From assembly GCA_028335825.1 (NCBI GenBank), contig JAIOKI010000004.1:186001-250000 (forward strand): DNA of 64,000 nucleotides, written 5' to 3'. Source of the stretch: Nosema muscidifuracis (taxonomy: Eukaryota; Microsporidia; Nosematidae). Positions 7,591 to 18,898 of this stretch are shown in pieces. The position numbers and the translations under genes were made by a program. The notes under the pieces are model-generated. The model was given only the letters and a program-made list of their open reading frames with translations, ran no database searches and was not told the origin of the DNA. The number at the start of each line of letters is the position of its first letter. Positions within the stretch are counted from its first letter, which is position 1.

Positions 7591-10033
7591 TGTAAATAAA
7601 TTGTATTTAATTTTTCTTTATTATAAGTTGTCTTTGTTATAGATTGTATATATTAATAATTTAGTTTTATATTAAATTTGTTATAAGTTGTCTATATTAA
7701 TAATTTTTATATAAATTGTCTATATTAATAATTTAGTTTTATATTAAATTTGTTATAAATTGTCTATATTATAGATTGTATATTTAATCAAATATAAAAA
7801 GTTATCTACCAATAATCTTCATTTAGAAGAAATTAAAAATTTATCATTTCTACTAGTTTTTTTAAAAATAAAAAAGGAATTTAATTAAAAAAAAGGATTT
7901 ATTAAATTTTTTAAAAAAATTACAACATTTAAAATTTAGTAAAATATTATTAAAAGTACTTTCTTGTAAAGATTTAATTAATCTTAAAAAGTAGTATTAT
8001 TAAAATATCTTTATATGCATAAATAAAAAATAATATCTTCTCATATACATTTAAAAATTTGATATCTTCTCATATACATAAAAAATAATATCTTCTCATA
8101 TACATAAAAAATAATATCATTGTATATACATAAATTAATATTCTCACATCTCTATAAATAAAAATTAATATCTTCTCATATACATAAAAAATAATATTCT
8201 CACATACACATTATAAAAATAACTATTTTAAATATTTATATCATTTAAGTAGATTTTAATATTTAATGAAAATATCTTATATTTCAATAACATATAAAAC
8301 TTTATATTGACAAGGAATTTAGATAAAATAATTGTCTTATATTTTTTTAAGAAAATTCAAAATATTTATAATTTAACTTTTAATTCTTATAAATTAATTA
8401 TAGAAGAAATATCTGATCAAAATTAATAAAATATATGTAAATATTTTTATTTGATTATTCATTCAATTATTTAATTTTATAAATAATTAGATTTTTTATT
8501 TTAATAGTGGTTTGAGAACGAAATACTAAACAATTTTGTATTTTTAACATAAGAATATCATAAATTAATGAACTAGTAGAAATAATATTTATAAAATTTT
8601 ATTAATAATTATGTGTATCAAAATACTTAAAAAAGAATTATGTGGGTATTTTATTTAACTGTATAGAAATTTATAAAGTTATCTTAATATTTCATTTATT
8701 GATAAATAAAAATCTTTTTAAATTCTTTTAGAATTACATATTAAATTTGATAAACTAAATTTTTATTTGAAAAAGAAGATTATAAATTGTTTTAATAAAA
8801 TAATGATAATAAAATATTATTTTTATTTGAAAAAGAAGATTATAAATTGTTTAATAAAATAATGATAGTAAAATATTATTTTTATTATATAATTTTTATT
8901 TGTATAATAATTGTTGTTTTTACTATATAATTTTTATTGTATAATTCTAGTTTGATTTTATCAAAAAATGACTCACTATTTTTAAATAATTTATTCAATC
9001 AAATTCTTTTGATGATTTCATTTTATAATTCTAATTAAAAAAATAGATATTTTTACTTTGATCATGAAATCAAAAAATATTTGTTAAACTACTAATTTTA
9101 TTAAAAAAATTAATTAATATTTTATTTTTGTAAGGTATACTCTAATTTTTGAAATGAGTTTTTAAATATACAATAAATTATATGACTAATGATTTTTATA
9201 TAATAAATATATAAATAATAATCTAAGTATTTCTACTTTCAAATTATATATTTTTTATATAATAAAAATATTTAAAACATCAAAAATAAAAATATTTCTA
9301 CATTTAAAATATATGTCTTTTCTATCAAATATAAAAATATTTAACTTTCAAATTGTATGTTTTATATAATAAAAATAATCTAAGTATTTCTATTTTTAAA
9401 TTATATATTTTTTATATAAAAATATTTAAAACATCAAAAATAATTAATTAATTCTACTTTCAAATTGTATATTTTTTATAATGAAAATAATTAATTAATT
9501 CTACTTTCAAATTATATATTTTTTATATAATAAAATAATCTAAGTATTTCTACTTTCAAATTGTATATTTTTTATAATGAAAATAATTAATTAATTCTAC
9601 TTTCAAATTATATATTTATTATATAATAAAAATAATTAATTGATTTTTTTACCTTGTTAAAATTATATAATCATGTTTATTATAAGAAAATGATATTTAA
9701 ATTCAGTTTAACAATTTAAAAATATTTTTTTTCAAAAATTTAATCATTAATGTATTTTTTTTTTGACATACATTAATAAAATAAAATAATCATCAAAAAA
9801 TGAATTTTTAAAATGTTAAACAAAACATTAAAGAACTTATTTTAAAAATTTAACTTAATTTATTAAGGATAAAATTTTGAAAAAAAAATAAATAAATTTA
9901 ATTTATCATAAATCATATAAAAAATTATAAAATACTTATAAATGACTAATATACTATCGTAATATAGAAACATTTTAATATATTTTTTAGAAAAAAATCT
10001 TATATATAAAAAATTAAAAAAAATCAGGGGTTA
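7591..10033. repeat. 2.4-kb AT-rich spacer packed with tandem arrays, no gene seen
   Basis: Arrays seen: TTATAAGTTGTCTATATTAATAA-type units at 7620-7785; a 26-base unit with ATATCTTCTCATATACATAA, about seven copies, at 8030-8215; two 60-base copies containing TTGAAAAAGAAGATTATAAA at 8765-8880; and units of 50-60 bases built on TTCTACTTTCAAATTATATA at about 9220-9640. Around 8505-8530, TTTGAGAACGAAATACTA resembles the dispersed hairpin repeat found elsewhere. This is the longest spacer in the core block. Confidence 0.65.
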
Positions 10034-11185
10034 ATGACTTCTTTAGCTAACGAAAACGATATAGTGATAGTTTCTGCTTTGAGAACTCCAATATCAAAAG
10101 CTAAGAGAGGTAATTTTAAAGATTTGACTAATGATATGATGGTATATCATGCTATAAAAGGATTGCTTGATAAAACTAAAATTGACCCGAAATTTATAGA
10201 TGAAATATGTATGGGAAATGGATTATCTCCAATGAATGGATCAGCAGCTTTAAGAGTAGGTGCTTTAAGAGCAGGTATACCTTTAACTGTACCAGTATCA
10301 ACTGTAAATAGACAATGTGCATCAGGTTTAGATGCTTTAGAAATAATTGCTAACAAGATTAAACTTGATAAAATTGAAGTAGGTTTAGTAGGTGGATTCG
10401 AGTCAATGAGTTTTTATGGAATTGATCAAGGAAAAATGACACTTTTAGAAGATGATATGACAAAAGTAAAGGATTGTTTTATGCAGATGGGTGAAACTGC
10501 TGAAGTTTTGGCTAGTAAATATTCTATATCAAGACAAAAATCAGATATTTTTGCTTTTAATAGTCAGAAAAGAGCTTATGACGCTACCAATAAGAAGTTA
10601 TTTAATGATGAAATAATTCCTATTGAGATAAATAATCAAGTGATAGATTTCGATGATGGAATTAGATTAACTGATATGGAAAAACTTACTAATTTAAAAT
10701 CCGTATTTAAAAAAGATGGTGTTTGTTCTGCAGGGAACTCATCACAATTATCTGATGGTGCATCAGCAATTTTACTAATGAAACGAAGAAAGGCTGAAGA
10801 ATTAGGGCTTGAAATCAAAGGTGTATATATTGATTTCACTTCTGTTGGAGTAAATCCTTCTGTTATGGGAGAAGGACCAGTACCTGCAATTAATAAATTG
10901 TTAAAAAATAACAATCTAACGATCAAAGATATTGATTATTTCGAAATTAATGAGGCATTTTCTTGTCAAGCTGTATATTGTATTGAAAAGCTAGGTATTG
11001 ATATGGATAAGGTTAATTTACATGGTGGTGCCATAGCATTAGGTCATCCTATTGGTTGTACAGGTGGAAGATTAGTAGGATCACTTTTAAATGTAATGAA
11101 TAAAAATAATATGAAAGGATACGGAATTATATCTTTATGTGTAGGTACTGGACAAGGAGTTGCAGCTCTTTTTAAAAAAGAATAA
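10034..11185 (+). CDS. 3-ketoacyl-CoA/acetyl-CoA acyltransferase (thiolase)
   Basis: 383 residues, full thiolase length. Nucleophile Cys95 lies in STVNRQCASG; other marks are FESMSFYG, EINEAF, the histidine in ALGHPIGCTG and the second catalytic Cys in SLCVGTGQG. AGNSSQLSDGASAILLM is also typical. Overall it resembles the ACAA1/POT1 peroxisomal thiolase more than cytosolic Erg10. However, it has no PTS1-like C-terminus (it ends ALFKKE) and no PTS2 near the start, so it is probably cytosolic. A likely role is making acetoacetyl-CoA for the mevalonate pathway (inference). The ATG is preceded by GGGG rather than CCCC, the only such case here. Confidence 0.9.
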   Translation: MTSLANENDIVIVSALRTPISKAKRGNFKDLTNDMMVYHAIKGLLDKTKIDPKFIDEICMGNGLSPMNGSAALRVGALRAGIPLTVPVSTVNRQCASGLDALEIIANKIKLDKIEVGLVGGFESMSFYGIDQGKMTLLEDDMTKVKDCFMQMGETAEVLASKYSISRQKSDIFAFNSQKRAYDATNKKLFNDEIIPIEINNQVIDFDDGIRLTDMEKLTNLKSVFKKDGVCSAGNSSQLSDGASAILLMKRRKAEELGLEIKGVYIDFTSVGVNPSVMGEGPVPAINKLLKNNNLTIKDIDYFEINEAFSCQAVYCIEKLGIDMDKVNLHGGAIALGHPIGCTGGRLVGSLLNVMNKNNMKGYGIISLCVGTGQGVAALFKKE

Positions 11186-11215
11186 ACTTTTTATGTTTGT
11201 GTTTAATTAATATAA

Positions 11216-11232
11216 AGTCATAAACAATGACT
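11216..11232. terminator. Small hairpin after the thiolase gene
   Basis: AGTCAT and ATGACT (6-base arms, 5-base loop) lie 30 bases after the thiolase stop and 24 bases before the flippase ATG. It could help end transcription in this 70-base spacer. It is short enough to be chance. Confidence 0.2.
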
Positions 11233-11255
11233 TTGTGATTTTTACCCCTTAAAAA

Positions 11256-14228
11256 ATGAAAAAAGATAATAGAATAGTCACATCTAAATATAATAAATAT
11301 TCATTTTTTTTTGTGAATATGTATCATCAATTGAGCAAGCCTAGCAATCTTTTCTTCCTTCTTACACTAATTTTACTGACTATTCCACAAATATCACCTT
11401 TTAATCCTTATATATATCTTTTGGCCTTTGCATTAGTAACTGGGACTTCAATGATTAAAGATGGATTTGAAGATTATAAAAGACATGTACAGGATAAGAT
11501 AGTAAATATGAAGCTTATCAATATTGCATACATTCAGGATGACGTCATTGTTAATAAAAAAATTTTTGTTGAGGATTTGAAAAAAGGCAATTTCGTGATA
11601 TTAAAAGGAGATGAAGATGTACCAGGAGATTCTGTACTTCTTTTAAGCAAAATTAATACAAAAAATGGACTTAAATGTAAATCATATTGTTTTATTGATT
11701 CAAGTAATCTGGATGGAGAATCTAATTTAAAAAAGAAGACATCATATACAGAAAAATATTGTGAACATGTTCTTACAGAAAATACTGGAGATTTTTCATC
11801 ATACAAATTCTGTACTTGTGACAAGGATTTTATAAAAAGCATCAATGATTCAGAAATTAAAGATACTGGTGATGTTTTCAATAAATTTGAATGTAATCTA
11901 AATGTCAATAATCAACAAGTTTTTTGTAATGAGCGAAACGTTTTACTTAGAGGAATGAAACTTAAAAACGTTGAAAGTGCTTTAATCTATACTGTAGCTG
12001 TGGGAGAACAAACTAAATTAGGTAAAAGTAACGTTATGCCTAGAAAGGGAACATCATTATTTGAAGGAGAATTAACTAAAATAGTCAAGGCAATTTTTAT
12101 AATCTACTTTATTCTGTTATTAACTTCTTCGATAATGGGATCATTATTCTTAAGAAAAAATAATATTTCATATTTATATCTTGGTAATTATTTGACATCT
12201 GACTCTCTTAAATATACTGGTACCAACTATATTCTTTTCAGTTATTTGATACCTCTTTCTCTTTTTGTGACCTTGGAAGTTGCTAGAATATTTCATGCTA
12301 CTTATATAAGTCATGATAAAAGAATGTCAAAGGGTGATATTAATTCAGTATGCAGAAATTCTAATGTAACAGAAGATTTAGGAATGATTCAATATATTCT
12401 TAGTGATAAAACTGGAACTCTAACTAAAAATAAGATGGTTTTTAGAAAAATTCACTTACTAGGTGATAATGAACTTTTAGGAATTGATACACTAAATTTC
12501 ACATTTTCTGATCACCAAGAATTAACAAATTTCGTCAATCTGACGAATATAACTAACTTAACTTTACGAAAGTTATTTTTTTCTTTAGTATTAATTTGTT
12601 GTAACAGTGTCGAAATATTGAACGGAAAAATGGAAGGAATTTCGCAAGACGAAATTTGCATTTTACAAGGATTAAAAGAGAGCGGAGTTGAGATGGTATC
12701 CAGAGAAGATAAGTTCGTTATTTTAAAAATAGGAAATTTGACGATAAGATGTGATATTGAATTTACATTGGATTTTAGTTCATCTAGGCAGAGAATGTCT
12801 ACGGTGGTAAAGATTTTCAATAGATATTATATTTTTTCTAAAGGATCTGATCAAATAATGCTTGACGAAAAAAAGATAAAGTTTCCTATTTCATCTAAAA
12901 ATATAGTATCATCAATAATTAATAATAATTCTAGTTATAGAACCTTAATCATAGCATACAAAGAAATTTCTAAATCAGAATTTATAACTACTAAAGATAA
13001 ATTTAAAAACGTAAGCTTAAAAGGAAGAGAGCATCAAGAAAATGAAATATTTAAAGAGATAGAAAATGGTATGGAATATTTAGGAACCACTTTTATAGAA
13101 GACGAATTACAAGATGATGTCAAAGAAACTATCAGGTTGTTAAAACAAGCTGATATTAAAATATGGATGATAACTGGAGATAAAAAAGAAACTGCAATAA
13201 GTTGTGCGATAGATTGTGGAATAATGAATAATATTAATGATGATGATGTTATAGTCATAGAAGGTAAAAGGTTTGATGAAGATATTCGACATTTAAATAT
13301 TTTAGAATATAAATCTGTAATTTTATATAGATCAACTCCAAGACAAAAAGGACAAGTCGCACAGAAATTTCGAGAATTTAAGAAGAATACCCTTGCTATT
13401 GGAGATGGTAATAATGATGTTCCAATGCTTCTTACTGCAAATGTAGGGGTAGGTATCTTAGGTAAAGAAGGAAATCAAGCAGGAATTTCTGCTGATTTCG
13501 CTATACCTGATTTTAAAAGTCTAAAATATTTAATTTTAATACACGGTCGATATAATTTTATAAGATTTTCCAAGGTGACACTAAATGCTTTCTACAAGAA
13601 TATTTATTTAATAATTATCCAATATTTGTATAATTTCTTTACAGGGTTCTCTGGTAAACCTGTCTATAATAATAATTTCTTGAATTATTACAATGTCTTT
13701 TTTACTTCTCTTATTCCTGCCTCTATCTGCTGCTTTGATAAAGATCTACCTGAAGAATATTTACTCAATAATCCAGAAGAATACAAAGCTACTAAAAGTT
13801 TCTTTTGTAAGTCAGTTATTCTAATAGGAATAATTTATGGAATTATACAAGGATTGATTGTTTTCATATTGGTATTTTGTACCATGCATGTTAAAGATCT
13901 TGTATCAGGGAATGGAAAAGTAGGTGGATATGATGCTCTAAATAATCTAATGGCACTTATTGTCTTCTTTTCTGTATTTCTTGGACAAATAAGATTAATT
14001 TCATATTTTACTGTATATTCATATTTGGCAATATTTCTAAGTCTATTGTTAAATTTCGTTACTTTGTTTCTGATACCAAATAGATTAAACGAACAGAATA
14101 TATGGATATTATTAAGTATTCCATCCGCATATTTTGTTTTTATATCAACTTTTTTATTCTCTTACATGGCTGAGATATGTTTGTCTATAATATTTAATAA
14201 GGTGGTTGATAAGAAAAAATTACAGTAG
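11256..14228 (+). CDS. P4-type phospholipid-transporting ATPase (flippase)
   Basis: 990 residues. P4 ATPases move phospholipids from the outer to the cytosolic leaflet. Seen: two N-terminal membrane spans, the actuator motif SSNLDGESNLKKK (about 150; P4 proteins have DGETNLK), IPLSLFVTLE (about 330; the P4 signature in TM4), phosphorylation site DKTGTLT (D about 383), MITGDKKETA, GDGNNDVPML (about 716) and several C-terminal spans. Yeast Drs2/Dnf proteins are 1,350 residues or more, so cytosolic tails and loops are trimmed; Neo1 is nearer in size. The Drs2/Dnf versus Neo1 class is not settled. CCCC lies 7 bases before the ATG. Confidence 0.93.
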   Translation: MKKDNRIVTSKYNKYSFFFVNMYHQLSKPSNLFFLLTLILLTIPQISPFNPYIYLLAFALVTGTSMIKDGFEDYKRHVQDKIVNMKLINIAYIQDDVIVNKKIFVEDLKKGNFVILKGDEDVPGDSVLLLSKINTKNGLKCKSYCFIDSSNLDGESNLKKKTSYTEKYCEHVLTENTGDFSSYKFCTCDKDFIKSINDSEIKDTGDVFNKFECNLNVNNQQVFCNERNVLLRGMKLKNVESALIYTVAVGEQTKLGKSNVMPRKGTSLFEGELTKIVKAIFIIYFILLLTSSIMGSLFLRKNNISYLYLGNYLTSDSLKYTGTNYILFSYLIPLSLFVTLEVARIFHATYISHDKRMSKGDINSVCRNSNVTEDLGMIQYILSDKTGTLTKNKMVFRKIHLLGDNELLGIDTLNFTFSDHQELTNFVNLTNITNLTLRKLFFSLVLICCNSVEILNGKMEGISQDEICILQGLKESGVEMVSREDKFVILKIGNLTIRCDIEFTLDFSSSRQRMSTVVKIFNRYYIFSKGSDQIMLDEKKIKFPISSKNIVSSIINNNSSYRTLIIAYKEISKSEFITTKDKFKNVSLKGREHQENEIFKEIENGMEYLGTTFIEDELQDDVKETIRLLKQADIKIWMITGDKKETAISCAIDCGIMNNINDDDVIVIEGKRFDEDIRHLNILEYKSVILYRSTPRQKGQVAQKFREFKKNTLAIGDGNNDVPMLLTANVGVGILGKEGNQAGISADFAIPDFKSLKYLILIHGRYNFIRFSKVTLNAFYKNIYLIIIQYLYNFFTGFSGKPVYNNNFLNYYNVFFTSLIPASICCFDKDLPEEYLLNNPEEYKATKSFFCKSVILIGIIYGIIQGLIVFILVFCTMHVKDLVSGNGKVGGYDALNNLMALIVFFSVFLGQIRLISYFTVYSYLAIFLSLLLNFVTLFLIPNRLNEQNIWILLSIPSAYFVFISTFLFSYMAEICLSIIFNKVVDKKKLQ

Positions 14229-14284
14229 ATTAAAAAGAAACCAAATAAATTGTTAAATAAAATTATTATTAATAGCGAAATACT

Positions 14285-16525
14285 TTATTTCTTAGATTTA
14301 CTACGCTTCGTAGGTGCGTCTGCTGTTTTTTTAGAATCAGAACTACTAGAAGAAGCATTACGTTTTACACGTTTTGAAGGCGCAGGAGTAGCAGAAGAAG
14401 CATGAGTTACCATAGAAGCTTTACGAGTAGATCTTGGAGTAACAGTCAATTTAGAAATAGGTTTAGGCTTTATAATATTTTCTTCTTTAGATTTAGAATT
14501 TTCATTACTTTCTTTAAATTTAGTTGTCTCATCTTTTAATATTGTCAAATTATCGTATTCTACGCTTTCTTTTTCATCGTCAGATTCCTTCACTCTCTTT
14601 TGCTTAGTAGAATCCTCACGTTTTCTCTTTTTTGGTGATGTTTTTTTCTTTGGTGATTCAGATTTGTCATTCACAGTAGATACTTTATCTTTTGTATCCT
14701 TTTTTTCTTTTTTATTGACTACAGATTCTTCTGCCTTATTTTCATCTTTTTCTCCAATAGTTACCAAAGGTGTTTCCTGATCATTAACTTTTTTGACATC
14801 TTGTTCCTCAATCATTGGCAATGGTTCATTTTCAACAGTTTCTTCTTTGACAGGTACTAATTCTTCTTTATCATCAACTTTTTTGACATCTTGTTCTTCA
14901 ATCATTGGCAATGGTTCCTTTTCAACAGTTTCTTCTTTAACTGGTACTAATTCTTCTTTATCATCAACTTGTTTTACATCTTGTTCTTCAATCATTGGCA
15001 ATGGTTCTTCTTTAACAGCTTCATTCTCTAATATAGATTCTTTAGTATCAAGATTATCTTCGGTATTTATATTCTTCTCGACATCTGATTTTGAATGATC
15101 TTCTTTCGATAAATCAAAGAATGGATTTTCAACTGAATTTTTAGTCTCTTCTTCTCTTTCAGCTTCTTTAATCTCTTCTTCTTTTTCAACTTCTTTAATC
15201 TCTTTAGTTAATTCAAGAGACTGTTCACTGGTTTGATTAAGTTGTTCGTCTACTGCTCTCTCTGCATCTTTTAAGATTTCTTTTTCAATTACAGCATCAC
15301 CCAAATCTTTAGATACTTTTTTAGATATCAATGGATTTATTGGTGTATCAACTACTACAGAAAGATCAATTGACTCTTTTATTTCTTCATTAAGATCTTC
15401 TTGTTTAGACACTATTGCATTTTTTACACTGCTCAGATCTCCTTCTTCGAGAGCGTCCTCTGCCTTCGTCTCTGATGAACTTGCATCAATAATTTTTACA
15501 GCTGCTTGTACTTCAAAATTACTCTTAACATCGTCTTCCAATTTCATTTCCTGATACTCCTCAATATTAACTTTCTCTTTGACTTCTTGATATATCACTC
15601 CTTCTTTAATATAATGACTGCTTACTACTTCCCTAGTTATATTAGTCTCCTTCTTAGTATGTAAATCTCCACAAACTTCGTTAGTTACAATTTCATTATT
15701 TTCAATAAGAACATTCTTAACTACATCAGTATTTTGATTATTACTTTCATCATTAATCACTTCCATTTCTACCTTCTCACTCATAATATCGTTATTTTCA
15801 ATATTAACATTCTTAACTACATCAGTATTTTGATTATTACTTTCATCATTAATCACTTCCATTTCTACCTTCTCACTAACAATTTCTTCTTCTATAACCT
15901 CCATAGCTTCTTCATTCTCAGACATGGGTCTCATAGCTATTCCTTCTCTAGTTTCATTAATAGATTGCTCTTCTGTATTAATTATAGTACCTGATTCTTC
16001 AATAACTTCCATTTCATTATCATTCTGGGTTTTATCCTTTTTATCTTCTTCGTTCTCTTTATTCATTTTTTTGTTTACTAACAATTTATTTTCTTTTTCC
16101 ATTTTTCCGTTTATAAACAAATTGTCTTCAACTTCAATAAATGAAACACCAGCTGGTCTACTTGTCAAATATTTCAAATTTTCAGGACATTCTTTAATAA
16201 TTTTAGCCTGATCTATAACTGCACTAGGATCAGTCATTTTTACTTGAAATCCTTTACCATGTATTCTTACTATATCTCCCATTTCAAAATCATATTTCTT
16301 ACCCATTTCTAGAACTATATCATTAAGTCTTACATCCTTACCGAATGCCATTATCTGTCCCTGGTCTACATAAATTTTAAGATGAACTTCTTCTATAGAA
16401 GGTAGTTGTATTCTTACATGACAATATAATCCACTTCCTATAGATATTTGACCAGAGTTAGTAAGTACGTATGTCTTTATAGATCCTTCATCATTTAATA
16501 TATTTAAAGTGTATTTATATTCCAT
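14285..16525 (-). CDS. FHA-domain protein with acidic repeats and a basic nuclear-type tail
   Basis: 746 residues. The N-terminal 100 residues fit an FHA phosphopeptide-binding domain: GQISIGSGLYCHVRI (25-39), SIEEVHLKIYV (43-53), then a GDIVRIHGKGFQVKM strand. A long acidic stretch follows with two internal repeat sets: two copies of a 36-residue unit with EKVEMEVINDESNNQNTDVV, and three copies of a 30-residue unit with EPLPMIEEQDVK. The C-terminus is Lys/Ser rich (TSPKKRKRED, RSTRKASM, APTKRSKSKK) with likely nuclear localisation signals. The layout recalls scaffold proteins such as Ki-67 or MDC1, but no orthology is claimed. CCCC lies 6 bases before the ATG. Confidence 0.75.
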   Translation of the reverse strand: MEYKYTLNILNDEGSIKTYVLTNSGQISIGSGLYCHVRIQLPSIEEVHLKIYVDQGQIMAFGKDVRLNDIVLEMGKKYDFEMGDIVRIHGKGFQVKMTDPSAVIDQAKIIKECPENLKYLTSRPAGVSFIEVEDNLFINGKMEKENKLLVNKKMNKENEEDKKDKTQNDNEMEVIEESGTIINTEEQSINETREGIAMRPMSENEEAMEVIEEEIVSEKVEMEVINDESNNQNTDVVKNVNIENNDIMSEKVEMEVINDESNNQNTDVVKNVLIENNEIVTNEVCGDLHTKKETNITREVVSSHYIKEGVIYQEVKEKVNIEEYQEMKLEDDVKSNFEVQAAVKIIDASSSETKAEDALEEGDLSSVKNAIVSKQEDLNEEIKESIDLSVVVDTPINPLISKKVSKDLGDAVIEKEILKDAERAVDEQLNQTSEQSLELTKEIKEVEKEEEIKEAEREEETKNSVENPFFDLSKEDHSKSDVEKNINTEDNLDTKESILENEAVKEEPLPMIEEQDVKQVDDKEELVPVKEETVEKEPLPMIEEQDVKKVDDKEELVPVKEETVENEPLPMIEEQDVKKVNDQETPLVTIGEKDENKAEESVVNKKEKKDTKDKVSTVNDKSESPKKKTSPKKRKREDSTKQKRVKESDDEKESVEYDNLTILKDETTKFKESNENSKSKEENIIKPKPISKLTVTPRSTRKASMVTHASSATPAPSKRVKRNASSSSSDSKKTADAPTKRSKSKK

Positions 16526-17444
16526 TTTAAGGGGTTAAAAAAAGTATCTTAAATAATGAAATTACTGGTAAAATATTCAGGCATTAAAAAATAAAGAATA
16601 AATTAATTTATCAAGAAAAGTTTAAAGAAAAAAAAATATTAAAACACTTCATTAATATCTAATTAAATATATGATATTCCATTTATGAAAAACACTCCAT
16701 TAGTATCTAATAAATATAAGAATATATAATATTCCATTTAGTTAATATTTTAAATACATAAAAACACACCATTAGTATCTGATTAATTAAATATTTGATA
16801 AATTTAAGATACCATTTATTTAATATTTTAAATACATAATAAAACTCTATTATCATCTAATTAAATATTTTGATAAATATCTACTACCATTTATGAAAAA
16901 ACACCCAATGCCATTTATTTAATATTTTAAATACATAAAAACACACCATTAGTATCTGATTAATTAAATATTTGATAAATATATAATATACCATTTATTT
17001 AATATTTTAAATACATAATAAAACTCTATTATCATCTAATTAAATATAAGATACCATTTATGAAAAACACTTCATTAGTATCTAATTAAAAGATACCATT
17101 TATGAAAAACACTCCATTACTATCTAATTAATTAATATTTATATACAATAAAATAAAAGTCTTCTATCATACCTATTATTATACATGTTAAATTATTTAA
17201 TTTATATTTTTATAATATATCATAATCAAATCTGAAAAAAGTCTTCACTCTAATAAGATCAACAAATTATTAGTCAGTCTACTCATCTTTAGATCAACCC
17301 TCAGATAAAAAAAAAATCAAAGTCTTTTCTTACATAAATATATTAAAATAAAATCTCGCATAAATAAAAGAGAAAAGTGTATTTCTACATTCCCTCATAA
17401 AAATCATTTATAACGTTACTAACAATAAGTTATAAATTAAAAAT
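16526..17444. repeat. Spacer with an interleaved tandem array
   Basis: From about 16650 to 17130 units of about 40-60 bases recur. They combine ATACCATTTATGAAAAACAC, CTCCATTAGTATCTAATTAA and TTAATATTTTAAATACATAA, with some longer composite units of about 120 bases repeated (compare 16735-16870 with 16915-17045). The remainder, up to the uL18 stop, is AT-rich with no visible feature. Confidence 0.65.
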
Positions 17445-18332
17445 TTAATTAGATTTAAGTGCAGATAATTTTTCTTGAATTCTTCTCTTTCTTTCTTCCA
17501 ATGGTAATTTATCAACTCTGTATTTCTTGAATCCTGAATAATCTTTCTTTTCTTTCTCTTCTCTAACTGGATTCTTTATAATAGCATCTAAAGCTTGTTG
17601 ATAAATTCCTGCAATATTTTCAGGTTCAATATTTTTCTTAATATAATCACTAAATTGTAATTTATATTTCTCTTCATCATTCTCCTTAAGAGTCTTCATA
17701 TAATCAGAGACATGTTTGCAGAAAATTCTATCTCTAAGTTCTTCAGCTTTAAATGGTTTATTCTTCTCATATCCAAAGAATTTAGATTCTGAATGAGGAA
17801 TATAAATTCCAGCATCAGAAGCTCCTTTCATAGCAATAAATGTATTAGCACCCTTTGTATTTCTAGATAATCCAATATCTAAAAAGACTTTAAGAGCTCT
17901 TCTCTCTTCATCAATATCCTCAGTAATTGAATATGTACCATCAGTCTTCTTAGCCTTGTACAAATCATCCATTTCTAATTTAGCAAGAGCTCTTCTACCA
18001 GCTAAAAATCCAGTAGCATAAAAAGCAAAGTGATTCTTCAATCCAAATTCAACTCCATAATTCTTTAACTCAGTAGAATCAGCAAAAGCAAATACTCTGT
18101 CTCCATCAATATATGAACGAGTTATTTGACAGATAACCTTAGTATTAGTCTTACGTACAACTAATCTAAACTTAAGAGCACCTTGTTTGTTATAATCCTG
18201 TTTAATTAAATTAATTCTGTGTCTGTAGTTAGTCTTGCACTCTCTTCTTCTACGTCTTTTGACTTGGAATCTACTTCTCTTAGTAGCAGCGGATTTCACT
18301 TTCTTATTTCTTTTACCAGCTTTTCTTGCCAT
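17445..18332 (-). CDS. RPL5: 60S ribosomal protein uL18 (L5)
   Basis: 295 residues, the normal eukaryotic L5 length. uL18 binds 5S rRNA in the central protuberance of the large subunit. Clear blocks: [19 protein letters not shown] (21-39; the family has a similar QVKFRRRREGKTDY), [42 protein letters not shown] and [16 protein letters not shown], ending in [19 protein letters not shown]. The first 20 residues (basic) are unlike the usual start, but CCCCC sits 5 bases before this ATG, so I accept it. No intron signal is visible. Confidence 0.96.
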   Translation of the reverse strand: MARKAGKRNKKVKSAATKRSRFQVKRRRRRECKTNYRHRINLIKQDYNKQGALKFRLVVRKTNTKVICQITRSYIDGDRVFAFADSTELKNYGVEFGLKNHFAFYATGFLAGRRALAKLEMDDLYKAKKTDGTYSITEDIDEERRALKVFLDIGLSRNTKGANTFIAMKGASDAGIYIPHSESKFFGYEKNKPFKAEELRDRIFCKHVSDYMKTLKENDEEKYKLQFSDYIKKNIEPENIAGIYQQALDAIIKNPVREEKEKKDYSGFKKYRVDKLPLEERKRRIQEKLSALKSN

Positions 18333-18898
18333 TTTTAGGGGGTTAAAAAAAAATATTTTTTTACTAAAATTTTTTTAAAATAAAAAATATCTTTCAATTG
18401 AAATTTTATATAATCATCTTTTATATATCTTCAAATAAATGATATATTTAAATTATCATGTAAGTCTTCTATCTAAAATTAATATGTTTTCTATTTAAAA
18501 TTAATATTTCTCTAACAGAAAATATTTTAGAAATTGATCTATCTAAGATAAAATTGATAAGTCTTCTTTTAAAAATTAATAAATCTTCTATCTTAAATTA
18601 ATATTTCTCTAACAGAAGATATTATTAAAATTAATAAGTCTGTAATAAAATTAATATTTCTCTAACAGAAAATATCATAGAAATTGATAAGTTTTAAATA
18701 AAATTAATATGTTTTAGATAAAATTAATATTTCTCTAACAGAAAATATTATTAAAATTGATAAGTCTTAGATAAAATTAATATGTCTTAAATAAATATTT
18801 CTTTAACAGAAAATATTATTAAAATTAATATCTCTCTAAAAGAAAATATTATAATTTTTCAAATTTCTGTCAATTCTTCACTTTTTTTATATCCCTAA
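18333..18898. repeat. Divergent spacer with a tandem array
   Basis: About seven imperfect copies of a unit of 50-60 bases, built on TTAATATTTCTCTAACAGAAAATATT followed by AAAATTGATAAGTCTT, run from about 18470 to 18850. They lie between the divergent uL18 and Rrn7-like genes. The array stops about 50 bases before the CCC element of the downstream gene. Confidence 0.65.

Noticed and set aside
8030-8215. Regular repeats as a CRISPR array
   Set aside because: Units are directly adjacent and vary, with no unique spacers; eukaryotic AT-rich tandem repeats.
14793-15098. 101-codon plus-strand frame with repeats
   Set aside because: Mirror of the acidic repeats of the FHA-domain gene on the minus strand.
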